Virus record (IMG/VR): IMGVR_UViG_3300050035_000070
Location: 1 to 46,733 of that record
From: a virus
Direction: 5' to 3' (one strand)
Length of the DNA stretch: 46,733 nucleotides
The notes under the pieces are model-generated. The model was not told where the DNA came from. It was given only the letters and a program-made list of their open reading frames with translations, and searched no databases. The first letter of the stretch is position 1. The number at the start of each line of letters is the position of its first letter. The translations under genes and the position numbers were made by a program. Below are positions 1 to 7,414 of this stretch, piece by piece.

Positions 1-206
1 CTGTCCGCGCCCTGGGCTGTCCGCGCTGGTGGGCTGTCCGCGCCCTGGGCTGTCCGCGCCCACCTGGGCTGTCCGCGCCCTGGGCTGTCCGCGCCCTGGG
101 CTGTCCGCCCTGGGCTGTCCGCGCCCTGGGCTGTCCGCCCTGGGCTGTCCGCGCTGGGCACGGTCTCGCCCTGGGCTGTCCGCGCCCTGGGCTGGGCTGG
201 GCAGCG
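1..206. repeat. GC-rich imperfect tandem repeat at the left end
   Basis: About a dozen head-to-tail copies of a unit reading CTGTCCGCGCCCTGGG (16 bp). Variants of 14, 17 and 19 bp occur, as does one longer interrupted copy near 150-180. The array runs from the first base of the window to just before an A-run and terminator. No convincing plus-strand gene is seen; open frames here follow from the lack of AT-rich stop codons. On the minus strand one frame stays open throughout and would join the truncated pentapeptide-repeat gene at the right edge if the ends were fused. The repeat may therefore be a collapsed or indel-laden coding repeat, a genuine terminal repeat, or an assembly artefact at the contig break. 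Confidence 0.8.
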
Positions 207-207
207 T

Positions 208-242
208 AAAAAAAAACCCTGCCAGTCGAATGACTGGCAGGG
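208..242 (-). terminator. Intrinsic terminator after the 63-aa leftward gene
   Basis: A perfect stem of CCCTGCCAGTC and GACTGGCAGGG (217-242, four-base loop) is followed on the minus strand by a nine-base T-run (208-216). It lies 27 bp downstream of the leftward gene ending at 269. Stem and flanks closely resemble the terminator at 482-516. Confidence 0.85.
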
Positions 243-268
243 ATTAGGGCAGCAGAACTACTCGCGAA

Positions 269-460
269 CTACTCGCCGTGAAGCGTCAAGAACAAATGCA
301 ACAACTTGGCCGCATCAGGGCTATCCGCAGCGGCTAATCTGTCGTCTAGCTTACCTGCATCGACTGCTGCATCGCCCCAGACGGACCGGTAGATACGTAT
401 CTGCTCTGCCCGCGCCTCCTGGGCCTGTCGCAGGCGTTTGTTCGACACCTTGATTAACAT
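269..460 (-). CDS. Small hypothetical protein, 63 aa
   Basis: I do not recognise a family. The product begins MLIKVSNKRLRQAQEARAEQ, is rich in Ala, Arg, Asp and Leu, and looks mostly helical, with a charged N-terminal half and a leucine-rich end. The ATG at 460 is chosen because an AGGAGG (470-475) lies 9 bases upstream; another in-frame ATG at 466 is only 3 bases from it. The open frame extends further upstream without a plausible start signal. The gene is the second of two small leftward genes and sits between two near-identical intrinsic terminators, so it is transcribed only by read-through of the first terminator unless it has an unseen promoter. Being promoter-proximal on the leftward arm suggests an early gene, possibly host take-over; that is inference only. 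Confidence 0.65.
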   Translation of the reverse strand: MLIKVSNKRLRQAQEARAEQIRIYRSVWGDAAVDAGKLDDRLAAADSPDAAKLLHLFLTLHGE

Positions 461-481
461 AATCATATTCCTCCTGTTTTT

Positions 482-516
482 AAAAAAATCCCTGCTAGTC
501 AATCGACTAGCAGGGA
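482..516 (-). terminator. Intrinsic terminator after the 66-aa leftward gene
   Basis: A 12-bp perfect stem, TCCCTGCTAGTC/GACTAGCAGGGA (489-500 with 505-516), is followed on the minus strand by seven Ts (482-488). The ribosome binding site of the next leftward gene starts only a few bases beyond, so this element can act as an attenuator between the two small genes. Confidence 0.85.
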
Positions 517-527
517 ATAGGGTAGAG

Positions 528-728
528 CTACTTGGCGAAGTAAGCGTTGAGGCGAATTTCGATAATTTTGTCGCCGACGAGGACTTTGGTCGACCCTGAG
601 CACAGGCTAACGTTGCCGTTGGCACTGACTTTGCCCTGGGCGATTCGCGCCGCAATCTCTTGCGGGGTGTACGGGGTGGCTGTGGCGGTGATCTCACCCG
701 CCGAATTGATTTTGAAGTTAACGTTCAT
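528..728 (-). CDS. Small hypothetical protein, 66 aa
   Basis: The product starts MNVNFKINSAGEITATATPY and ends in a beta-rich segment (KVLVGDKIIEIRLNAYFAK). Its alternating hydrophobic pattern suggests a small beta or alpha/beta fold. The family is not recognised. ATG at 728 is preferred to the upstream in-frame start because a GAGGAGG lies about 9 bases upstream. A well-formed promoter (770-798) ends about 40 bp upstream, making this the first gene of a short leftward transcript, followed directly by an intrinsic terminator. This is the expected arrangement for an immediately and strongly expressed phage gene; function is unknown. Confidence 0.7.
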   Translation of the reverse strand: MNVNFKINSAGEITATATPYTPQEIAARIAQGKVSANGNVSLCSGSTKVLVGDKIIEIRLNAYFAK

Positions 729-769
729 GATTTTATTCCTCCTCTTTGCCCATTTTCGGGCCCAAAACA

Positions 770-798
770 AATATACCGGATACCGGGTGTCGTGTCAA
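770..798 (-). promoter_or_regulatory. Sigma70-type leftward promoter
   Basis: On the minus strand TTGACA (798-793) is separated by exactly 17 bases from TATATT (775-770): a perfect -35 and a five-of-six -10. The predicted start near 763 leaves a short leader before the GAGGAGG of the 66-aa gene. This is the best-formed promoter in the window. Confidence 0.75.
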
Positions 799-1030
799 TC
801 AGTAGGACTAGGACTAGCACGTCACGGTCGATCTAGTACGGATATCGGCATTATCGTACCCGTACATCTATATAGGGAGATTAAGCGTAGTTAGTGGATA
901 TTCAAGATACCTTTATTACCGCACCCACCCCCCAGCGTAGTGAGCCGCCCGCGTGGGAACTACCTCCCCCCAGATTACCCCCCAAAAATCCAAAAGTGAC
1001 AACACCACCACAGTACACTTTCTCTGCATC
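799..1030. other. Non-coding divergent control region with C-tracts
   Basis: No gene is supported here on either strand. It contains three runs of six Cs on the plus strand (928-933, 966-971, 978-983) plus shorter C-runs, so the minus strand is G-tract rich. It lies between the divergent arms and would be a natural place for control sites or an origin, but I see no ordered iterons. Confidence 0.5.
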
Positions 1031-1064
1031 TTGACACCTAAACAAACTTGTAGTAGTTTATAAT
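1031..1064 (+). promoter_or_regulatory. Possible rightward promoter
   Basis: A perfect TTGACA (1031-1036) and a perfect TATAAT (1059-1064) are present but 22 bases apart, longer than the usual 17. TAGTTT at 1054-1059 gives a 17-base spacer but a weak -10. Location upstream of the whole structural arm favours a real promoter; the spacing weakens the call. Confidence 0.35.
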
Positions 1065-1072
1065 TAAGTCAG

Positions 1073-1091
1073 GCGGCTTGAGTCAAGCCGC
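1073..1091 (+). other. Leader hairpin upstream of the terminase operon
   Basis: GCGGCTTG and CAAGCCGC form a perfect 8-bp stem with a three-base loop, 66 bp before the first rightward gene. Only a weak T-rich stretch follows, so it looks more like a 5' leader structure than a terminator. Confidence 0.45.
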
Positions 1092-1156
1092 GTTATTTGC
1101 CGAGCGCGAGGAGATTCGCCGCCTGGCCTATATATCGGCATAAAGGGAGAGTTATC

Positions 1157-1276
1157 ATGGCGCAATTCAAAGACATTAAAGGTTCCGAGAAGGACAACAA
1201 GAACAGTGGGAAGCCTGTTGCGAAAGACAGCAAAGGTTCTAAAGAGTCCAAGGGGTCTTGGCAGGGTTCCAAGTGA
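1157..1276 (+). CDS. 39-aa Lys/Gly/Ser-rich peptide
   Basis: A very small gene starting MAQFKDIKGSEKDNKNSGKP. The product is dominated by Lys, Gly and Ser with repeated KGS motifs and looks disordered and basic. A good AGGGAG ribosome binding site lies 8-9 bases upstream of the ATG. Its TGA overlaps the GTG start of the terminase small-subunit gene (GTGA), a translational-coupling arrangement that supports its being real. A nucleic-acid-binding or terminase-associated role is conceivable from charge and position but is inference only. Confidence 0.6.
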   Translation: MAQFKDIKGSEKDNKNSGKPVAKDSKGSKESKGSWQGSK

Positions 1277-1722
1277 ACGAGTTGTCTCACCTAGGGAATG
1301 AAGAGCGTCCTCCGTGGGAGACATATCAGCCTAAGATGCGCGAGCAGGAGGTTGTAAATCGCGACAAGGAAGGAAACGTCTTGTCGTGTGACCTTGTGCA
1401 GGTATTAGTACTGGATCAGAAGGCGGAATATGCTGCGGGGTTACGTCCTAATAGCCTGGGTGAGCGACTGCGGATGAATGGCGTGGCTGAAGTGGCATTA
1501 CAGCGAATCTTGGCGCTAGTTCAGTCCCCGTTTACAGGCGAGAAGGTAGCGTTGGAGGCTGCGAAGTACCTCTTGAGTCACGCCTATGGCAACAGTATCT
1601 CTATTGAGCGGGATACGGGTACGGTGCAGGTGATGGTTGTTAACAATATGCCTGCTCCGAGGGACGTACAGGATAGGATGGACTCTAATAAGGCGATCAT
1701 CTACGATATGGGCGAGGAGTAG
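1273..1722 (+). CDS. Putative terminase small subunit
   Basis: Likely the DNA-recognition subunit of the packaging motor, assigned mainly by position immediately before the large subunit (3 bp gap) and by size (149 aa). The central part (about 65-105: SLGERLRMNGVAEVALQRIL, then KVALEAAKYLLSHAYG) looks like the helical region of phage small terminases. The C-terminus is acidic. The GTG at 1273 is chosen because it overlaps the stop of the preceding peptide gene and has AGGG upstream; an in-frame TTG at 1258 is a weaker alternative. No clear sequence motif proves the family. Confidence 0.7.
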   Translation: MNELSHLGNEERPPWETYQPKMREQEVVNRDKEGNVLSCDLVQVLVLDQKAEYAAGLRPNSLGERLRMNGVAEVALQRILALVQSPFTGEKVALEAAKYLLSHAYGNSISIERDTGTVQVMVVNNMPAPRDVQDRMDSNKAIIYDMGEE

Positions 1723-1725
1723 TTA

Positions 1726-3252
1726 GTGGCGACACAGCAGATAGACATTGCCAAGCTATTAAACTTTCAGCCGAAGCAATGGGAGGCCTACTGGGAGACG
1801 TTCCGGGTTAAGTACCTGTTGTATGGTGGGGCTGCTGGTGGTGGTAAGTCCTATCTGTTGCGTTGGGCACCTGTTGGGCGCTTGCTTGACTGGGCGGTAC
1901 GCTTCCCTAAGCTACGTGGCATCAAGTGTATGATTGCTTGCGAGGATTATGTCACGTTAAAAGACAGGCAACTGGACTCAATCGAGTCTGAGTTCCCTTC
2001 CTGGCTTGGCGATTACCACAAATCTGACCGTGAGTACGTGCTTAAACCGCAGTATGGTGGTGGGCGTCTCTGTTTTCGCAACCTAGAAGACCCGCAGAAG
2101 TACGCTTCTAGCCAGTGGGCATATGTCGGCATCGACGAAGCCCTTCTGAACGACGAAATGGTCTTCAAAAAACTACGTGCTCGTCTACGTTGGGTACAAA
2201 AAGACCCGAATACTGGCGACGTCAACGCCCTTCCGACCGACGAGTGCATTATGCTGCTCGGTTCCAACCCTGTTGGTAAGGGGATTGGTTGGGGAAAGCG
2301 CCGTTTTATCGACAGAGTCTACGATGACATCAACGATGACCCCAAAGCGTATGGATTCGTACAGTCATTCGTCTCTGACAACAAGTATTTAGACGCGCAG
2401 TACGCGAAGGACTTGGATATGTTGGACGAAGACGAACGCAAAGCCCTGAAAGAGGGGTCATGGGACAGTTTTACTGGCCAATACTTCAAGATGTGGCGTC
2501 GTGAGGCGCATGTTTGTGAACCTTTCGACATTCCGCGCCAGTGGTTGCGTTATTCCGGCATGGACTGGGGCGTAACTGACCCTGCCGCGCAGGTTTGGGC
2601 GGCACGTTCGCCATATGGCCACCTCTTTGTCTACAAAGAACTCTACGAAGCTGGCATATCGGCGCAACACTGGGCTGACTTGGTACGTGGCATGGCACAG
2701 CCTGGCGAGCGCGTAGTCAAGTCGATGGCTGACACCAACATATTCATCAAAGAGGGCACATCGGGTAATACGCGCGTAGAGCAACTGTCGATTGGTGATC
2801 AGCTAGCGAAGGCGGGACTGCGATATATGCCTGCCTCGAAGAGTCGTAAGCCTGGATGGGCGATCATGAAAGAATGGATGACGGTGTACGACGACTACCC
2901 AATGGACTTCCTTACCGGCGTGAAAGATACCTCTAAACCGATGGTTCCCTCTAGTCGCATTCACTGGTTCTCTTCTTGTTATGAGAGCATACGTACCATC
3001 CCCAACCAGGTATATGACAAGAATGACAAGGAAGACATGGAGACAAAGGGAGTCGAAGACCACTTACCTGATGGTCATAGGTATATGTTAGTTTCCCTAC
3101 CGCCTCCGCCAAAGATCGGTTCGGAAACAATGAGAGAGTCCGCGAAGGAGCCAGAGAACACCAGTATCTTTACTGATCCTGTGCAGCGTGCCATCGAGGG
3201 ACTTGCGCCATTGGCGACGACTGCGGACGAGGATTACTCGACGGGATGGTAA
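1726..3252 (+). CDS. terL: Terminase large subunit (packaging ATPase/nuclease)
   Basis: Motor protein that translocates DNA into the prohead and cuts it. The ATPase half shows Walker A GGAAGGGKS (34-42), Walker B VGIDEA (134-139) with its catalytic Glu, and the coupling motif LLGSNP (177-182). The nuclease half shows the acidic triad of the RNase H-like fold: GMDWG (Asp280), MADTN (Asp336) and a C-terminal DHLPDGHRY segment (445-453). Length (508 aa) is typical. The start is GTG at 1726. It follows the small subunit by 3 bp and precedes the head genes. All key motifs are intact. Confidence 0.96.
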   Translation: MATQQIDIAKLLNFQPKQWEAYWETFRVKYLLYGGAAGGGKSYLLRWAPVGRLLDWAVRFPKLRGIKCMIACEDYVTLKDRQLDSIESEFPSWLGDYHKSDREYVLKPQYGGGRLCFRNLEDPQKYASSQWAYVGIDEALLNDEMVFKKLRARLRWVQKDPNTGDVNALPTDECIMLLGSNPVGKGIGWGKRRFIDRVYDDINDDPKAYGFVQSFVSDNKYLDAQYAKDLDMLDEDERKALKEGSWDSFTGQYFKMWRREAHVCEPFDIPRQWLRYSGMDWGVTDPAAQVWAARSPYGHLFVYKELYEAGISAQHWADLVRGMAQPGERVVKSMADTNIFIKEGTSGNTRVEQLSIGDQLAKAGLRYMPASKSRKPGWAIMKEWMTVYDDYPMDFLTGVKDTSKPMVPSSRIHWFSSCYESIRTIPNQVYDKNDKEDMETKGVEDHLPDGHRYMLVSLPPPPKIGSETMRESAKEPENTSIFTDPVQRAIEGLAPLATTADEDYSTGW

Positions 3253-3256
3253 CCAC

Positions 3257-3285
3257 TTGACAGGCGGATGACTTGGTGGCAGAAT
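3257..3285 (+). promoter_or_regulatory. Possible promoter upstream of head genes
   Basis: TTGACA (3257-3262) lies 17 bases before CAGAAT (3280-3285, four of six -10 matches), in the 65-bp gap after the terminase gene. TAGTAT at 3291 is an alternative -10 but badly spaced. Confidence 0.35.
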
Positions 3286-3317
3286 GTACATAGTATTTAA
3301 AAACAAGGAGTCCAACC

Positions 3318-3971
3318 ATGAACAAGTTTCCCTCAGAAACTAATATGGGCGTTCTCACCCTCGACGGCCCCAACCCGGTACAGACCGGTTTATCCAAGGT
3401 GAGTATCTCCATTATCCCCGGGGCGGCCAATACAGCGGCGGGTATCGTTGCTGAGTTGGCGACACGTTATCGCAGCCAGGAACCAAAATTGTATTCCTTA
3501 TGGATTTCAAGTACCGATGGTTCGATCTGGCAGCACTCGTCAGCGGGCATGGCAGCGGGGAACTGGACGGTGTACCTCCCTTCCCTGGCAACGCAGTCAT
3601 TGAATGTCATAGTTCCGGCATCAACACTAGTGGCTGGTAATGCCATTCTCGTTCCGGCGGTAGCGGGTAAATCCATCGCCGTGCTGTCGCAAGCGATTAC
3701 CCCTCTCTCTACCATCACCGGTACTGGCATTACTGGGTTACTCCTACAGGATGACAACTCTTCTCCAGTTGTAGTGGACACCACTACAAACCTGACAGCA
3801 AACACAACTACCACGGAGTTCTCTTCTACTGCGCATACACTGGGCGCAGGGTTCCGTGTGCCGTTGACTGCTGGAAAGAACTTAGTACTGGCAGCCAATG
3901 CTGTTGCCAGTAAAGCAAATTTTGTTTGCGCGAACGGTGTCAGCGTGACGCTAGTCTATCAGGTGAGATAA
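3318..3971 (+). CDS. Hypothetical beta-rich virion protein, 217 aa
   Basis: Rich in Thr, Ser, Ala and Val with short alternating hydrophobic stretches throughout and no predicted membrane segment. It ends in a beta-strand-like motif (VSVTLVYQVR), as do many small phage capsid-decoration and fibre proteins. AAGGAG lies about 7 bases before the ATG. It is the first gene after the terminase and only 1 bp from the next gene, in a run of small genes leading to the portal. A minor head or decoration protein is the most likely role; I do not recognise a specific family. Confidence 0.7.
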   Translation: MNKFPSETNMGVLTLDGPNPVQTGLSKVSISIIPGAANTAAGIVAELATRYRSQEPKLYSLWISSTDGSIWQHSSAGMAAGNWTVYLPSLATQSLNVIVPASTLVAGNAILVPAVAGKSIAVLSQAITPLSTITGTGITGLLLQDDNSSPVVVDTTTNLTANTTTTEFSSTAHTLGAGFRVPLTAGKNLVLAANAVASKANFVCANGVSVTLVYQVR

Positions 3972-3972
3972 G

Positions 3973-4293
3973 ATGATACTCAACGAAACACCGACGCAGC
4001 AGCATATTATCGTTGCCAGTTCTACCGACCTGGCGACAGGTGTTGCTGACGTAGAGAACGCGGCTCAGGTACTCATCATACACGAGATGTCTGGTACGAC
4101 TCCTAGTGGGTACGCGACAGTACAGATGTCACCTGATGGAGTAACGTGGGTTCCGGTTCCCTCTTCGCTAGGGACGCAGCCTTCCGGGGCGGCTACATCT
4201 AACTATGAGTATCTCATTGGGCCAACGGCCCGGTTCCTACAGGTTACACTACACGAGACAGCGGGGGTGCATGATGTGTGGGTGGTTTCCTAA
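3973..4293 (+). CDS. Hypothetical beta-sandwich-like virion protein, 106 aa
   Basis: Strongly beta-patterned: QHIIVASSTDLATGV, AQVLIIHEMS, GYATVQMSPDGVTWVPVP and GPTARFLQVTL look like successive strands of a jelly-roll or discoidin-like sandwich. Such folds occur in phage decoration and head-fibre proteins. No catalytic motif is seen. It is packed 1 bp after the preceding gene and 22 bp before the next, in the terminase-portal interval. Function is inferred only from fold pattern and context. Confidence 0.65.
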   Translation: MILNETPTQQHIIVASSTDLATGVADVENAAQVLIIHEMSGTTPSGYATVQMSPDGVTWVPVPSSLGTQPSGAATSNYEYLIGPTARFLQVTLHETAGVHDVWVVS

Positions 4294-4315
4294 TCTAATA
4301 CGGAGGATACAAGAC

Positions 4316-4708
4316 ATGGTACTTGGTACAGATTTAGAACAAGCAGCAACTCCAATCATTGACGCAGCAGCAACTCCAATCATTGACGCAGCGGAAACCG
4401 CAGTGGCGTCAGCGCTCAACCTGCCTACGTTTACCAACCCGGTATTGGTTGGTACTTATCAGTTCAACGACGGCCCTGTCTCCAAGGAGTTTGAGACAGC
4501 ACTTAACCTAACCGAAGAGTACGGTATTGAGGCTGTCTGTTCGCTGATGGGGCTTAGCAAAGACACGCTCTCCCTTACCCTCACTGTTGTGAAAGAACAG
4601 GTTTATCACGTGTTGTTCAAGGTCACTATTCCTTCTGTCAAGATGACGCAGACATTGCGTGTCATGGAGAAGGCTGACGCTGACTTGATTCAAGACGGGA
4701 CGATATAA
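4316..4708 (+). CDS. Hypothetical protein, 130 aa
   Basis: The ATG at 4316 is chosen because GGAGG lies 9 bases upstream; the longer in-frame extension to 4205 would overlap the previous gene. The N-terminal part contains a perfect in-frame duplication (ATPIIDAA twice, encoded by a 24-bp direct repeat around 4346-4393) within an Ala-rich helix. The remainder is mixed alpha/beta, with TLTVVKEQVYHVLFKVTIP as a likely beta hairpin. Family not recognised. It ends 2 bp before the GroES-like gene and presumably belongs to the same head-assembly operon. Confidence 0.65.
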   Translation: MVLGTDLEQAATPIIDAAATPIIDAAETAVASALNLPTFTNPVLVGTYQFNDGPVSKEFETALNLTEEYGIEAVCSLMGLSKDTLSLTLTVVKEQVYHVLFKVTIPSVKMTQTLRVMEKADADLIQDGTI

Positions 4709-4710
4709 CT

Positions 4711-5322
4711 ATGGTAGAGGCACTACCTGGTAAAGTACTGCTTCACCCGGTAATACCCCCGAAGGAAGAATCCGACGGGGGCATCGCCTTATTGTCAGAC
4801 ACGGCAAAGCGGTCGTTCGCTGGTGTTGGTACGGAACACATGACCGGGGACAGGTACTTGTACAACCAGTGGGCAGCGTGCGAGATGGATGATGGACTTG
4901 TTGTCTCGCGAAAGAGTGACCTAATTGCAATAAGCCCGTGGGCTAGTTCCGGTTGCGATTTCTTTCCAATCAATGGCTACGTCAAATTGCGTGCACTACC
5001 ACTGGCGGCTCCCGCGACGAAGGCAGGCATCCTTCTCACGGAGAGGTATCGTGGGCAGGTCAATGGCGGAGTTGAGCCTTGGACTCGGCAACTTATTCAA
5101 TGTGGTCTGGCGCGCGTCGAGGCTGTAGCTTACGATGCGGAGGTAGAGTACGAGCAGGGTGACTGGCTACTGTTCGGTTACTATAAGGCGCACTACTATG
5201 TTCTCGGTGGCATCGAGTACATCTTCGTAAGGGGTGGCCATCCTCAGGTGGCGCTCTGCGTAATGTCCAAAGACTTTGTACTGCAAACATTTGGGGAGAA
5301 CTGCTTTGGCGATAAATCCTGA
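4711..5322 (+). CDS. Tandem GroES-like co-chaperonin protein
   Basis: Reads as two GroES folds in one 203-aa chain. Domain 1 (about 3-77) opens with KVLLHPVIPPKEESDGGIAL, then TAKRSFAGVG, and closes with VVSRKSDLIAI. This is the GroES order of first strand, mobile loop with its GGI-V-L-type tripeptide (23-27 here), AK-S-GxV segment, and an SDILAI-like final strand. Domain 2 (about 88-185) has VKLRALPLAA, a loop with AGILLTERYRG (105-115), then ARVEAVAYDAEVEYEQGDWL and EYIFVRGGHPQVALCV, matching GroES KVGDIVIF and final-strand segments. GroES itself is about 97 aa and single-domain. Phage co-chaperonins such as T4 gp31 help host GroEL fold the capsid protein; location just before the portal fits. 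An assembly or decoration protein that merely resembles GroES is the alternative. Confidence 0.7.
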   Translation: MVEALPGKVLLHPVIPPKEESDGGIALLSDTAKRSFAGVGTEHMTGDRYLYNQWAACEMDDGLVVSRKSDLIAISPWASSGCDFFPINGYVKLRALPLAAPATKAGILLTERYRGQVNGGVEPWTRQLIQCGLARVEAVAYDAEVEYEQGDWLLFGYYKAHYYVLGGIEYIFVRGGHPQVALCVMSKDFVLQTFGENCFGDKS

Positions 5323-7414
5323 TCCCGTCAGTGGGAGCAACTTAATTGCGCCCCTCAACCCGACATCCGGGGCAGTGATGGACGGCAGCTTTTACGGCAA
5401 TAAAAAATCCGAGTGTATGCAACTGCCGCCAGAGATAGTTCCACAGACTATACAAAGATTATATATAGACTTAACACAGTGTGGTGGGTGCACATTTGCT
5501 GGCGAGGGTGACCGCAAGCGAAAGATGGATCGTGTCAAAAAAGGGCGCGAGATGTACAATCCGCGTCGGAAACGGCGCAACAAGCCGTGGCCTAACGCCT
5601 CTGACTGCACATTGCCAGTCATCAAATACACTACAAACCGTTTGATCGCCCAGCGTAAGGGCACCCTCTTTAGCGAACACCCGTTCTTCAATGTCACCGG
5701 CTCTACGCTGGAAGACGAGAAGTACGTAGAGAACGTACAGCGATTCCTAGAGGGGCTGGTCACAGAGGTATTTTCTCTAGAGGAAGAGTACGATCCTATT
5801 GCGTTGGCAGACTTACGGGACTCCGTGGCTCCGGTTAAGATCGAGTGGGAGCAGCGCGTCAAGATGGTGCGGAAACGCACGTCACAGTTTAACGGAGAGA
5901 AGTTCGTCTGGAAAACAGAAGTGCAACCCCAGGTTGTAAAAGATCAACCGACTGTTAAGTACATACCTATTGACCGCTTTGGGGTGTTCCCGGTGACGGC
6001 TATGAACGCGCAGGACGCGACTGGCGTATTCTGTATCATGCCGTGGAATGGGTCGGACTTGCTAGAGTTCCGTGACCAGGGGTTGATAGATGGTGATGCT
6101 CTGGCTTACATGCAAAATTACTACCTGCTGGCACAGTCACAGACCTTGGCAGCGTCTACCGTGAAGCAGGAGATCACCTTCAACCTTGAGCCAATAAATA
6201 CCTTTCATGCCCGTATCTATGACATACATGTACTATACTGGCAGATTCCTATCGACAAGGATAAGCCAGCAGAAGACTGGTTGATATGGTATCACTGGCC
6301 GAGCCGTACTATCCTACGTGCCGTACCTAACCCATACTGGGATCAGCGCCGACCCTTCGAGATCAGCACCCCTTTTCCCGACACGGAAGGAATCTATGGC
6401 GACTCCATTCCTGATCTTATTGGTGAGATGGCTGATACCATGGATACGTTCCTACGAATGGCGATTGACCAGTCGGCTATTGAGATTCATCCGCCGTTGG
6501 CTGTAGATGTAAATCAACTGAAGAACCCAGATGATGTGGACAACGGACTCCTGGTCTATGGGCCTGGTAACTTATGGCAACTCAATTCTGTTGACGCTGT
6601 CAAGCCAATTATGATGCCTTCGCGTGTACAGGTTGGCACCAGTCTAATAGAGTTCTGTCGTTCGTATGTCGAGCGCATGTCTGGTGTCTCTGATAATGCG
6701 ATGGGTATGCAGGTCAACCATTCGCAGACGGCTACTGAAACGCAGTCGCTTGCCAGTAATGCGTCCATGCTTTTCTCGCTTATCATTGACCGTGACCGTA
6801 GGTTCCTGACCAAGGTGGCCAATCAGTTACTTCTGCTGTGTTACGAATACGCAGGGAATCCTACCGTCCAGGACTTGTGGACGCGCCTGGTAGGTAACGA
6901 AGAGTGCCCATTCACCAGCGCCAATGACGCGCTAGGAGGGCGCTATCACTTCACTTGTAGCGGAAGTACAGAGAACGCGAACAAAGAGTTAAAGCGCGCC
7001 CTAATGCAGCAGATATTCGCGGCATTAATGCAGACCCAGTTAATCCAGAGTGACCCACTGAAGCAATATTCGTTGGCTAAGGTCTACCTAAAAACCATGG
7101 GGCTTCGTGTCCCGGAGGAGATAATCGGCGCGGAGCAGGAGATTCGCCAGGCGCTAGCGTCACAGGCACAGGCAAAGATGGGTCTACTAGACCACGAACA
7201 GCAGGTAGCGGCGGCGCAGCACGGGCAGGCGGCACAGGCGAACGCGCAGTCGCAAGTCCAACCCACGGTGGCGGACGCTATGCAACACATGATGATGGGA
7301 GGTGGAGATGGCTCGCAAGGCAGCGGAGATGCAAATGGAGGAGATGCTGGAGACGCCAGCAGCCAGGGAGCAACTAATACCGTACCTGGTGGGACAGATG
7401 GCAATGGTCAGTAA
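5306..7414 (+). CDS. Portal protein
   Basis: Forms the dodecameric channel at the capsid vertex through which DNA enters and leaves. Assigned from size (702 aa), position after the terminase and before the scaffold, and composition. There is a basic N-terminal segment (GEGDRKRKMDRVKKGREMY), a long alpha/beta core with DMHP-free but portal-like helical stem around the MSGVSDNAMGMQ segment (about 465-480), and a Gln/Ala-rich C-terminal barrel-like tail followed by a low-complexity Gly/Asp/Gln end. No ATG is well placed; TTG at 5306 has GGGGAG seven bases upstream and overlaps the end of the GroES-like gene. The ATG at 5378 is a shorter alternative. Confidence 0.85.
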   Translation: MAINPDPVSGSNLIAPLNPTSGAVMDGSFYGNKKSECMQLPPEIVPQTIQRLYIDLTQCGGCTFAGEGDRKRKMDRVKKGREMYNPRRKRRNKPWPNASDCTLPVIKYTTNRLIAQRKGTLFSEHPFFNVTGSTLEDEKYVENVQRFLEGLVTEVFSLEEEYDPIALADLRDSVAPVKIEWEQRVKMVRKRTSQFNGEKFVWKTEVQPQVVKDQPTVKYIPIDRFGVFPVTAMNAQDATGVFCIMPWNGSDLLEFRDQGLIDGDALAYMQNYYLLAQSQTLAASTVKQEITFNLEPINTFHARIYDIHVLYWQIPIDKDKPAEDWLIWYHWPSRTILRAVPNPYWDQRRPFEISTPFPDTEGIYGDSIPDLIGEMADTMDTFLRMAIDQSAIEIHPPLAVDVNQLKNPDDVDNGLLVYGPGNLWQLNSVDAVKPIMMPSRVQVGTSLIEFCRSYVERMSGVSDNAMGMQVNHSQTATETQSLASNASMLFSLIIDRDRRFLTKVANQLLLLCYEYAGNPTVQDLWTRLVGNEECPFTSANDALGGRYHFTCSGSTENANKELKRALMQQIFAALMQTQLIQSDPLKQYSLAKVYLKTMGLRVPEEIIGAEQEIRQALASQAQAKMGLLDHEQQVAAAQHGQAAQANAQSQVQPTVADAMQHMMMGGGDGSQGSGDANGGDAGDASSQGATNTVPGGTDGNGQ

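Noticed and set aside
1-206. CRISPR-like array
   Set aside because: No spacers: repeats are contiguous and degenerate, with units of 14-19 bp and no cas genes.
29-247. Plus-strand open frame across the left repeats
   Set aside because: Open only because the repeats lack stops. It has no ribosome binding site, ends inside the terminator and has no protein-like composition beyond the repeat.
547-894. Plus-strand 115-aa frame
   Set aside because: Antisense to the 66-aa leftward gene and its promoter; no ribosome binding site.
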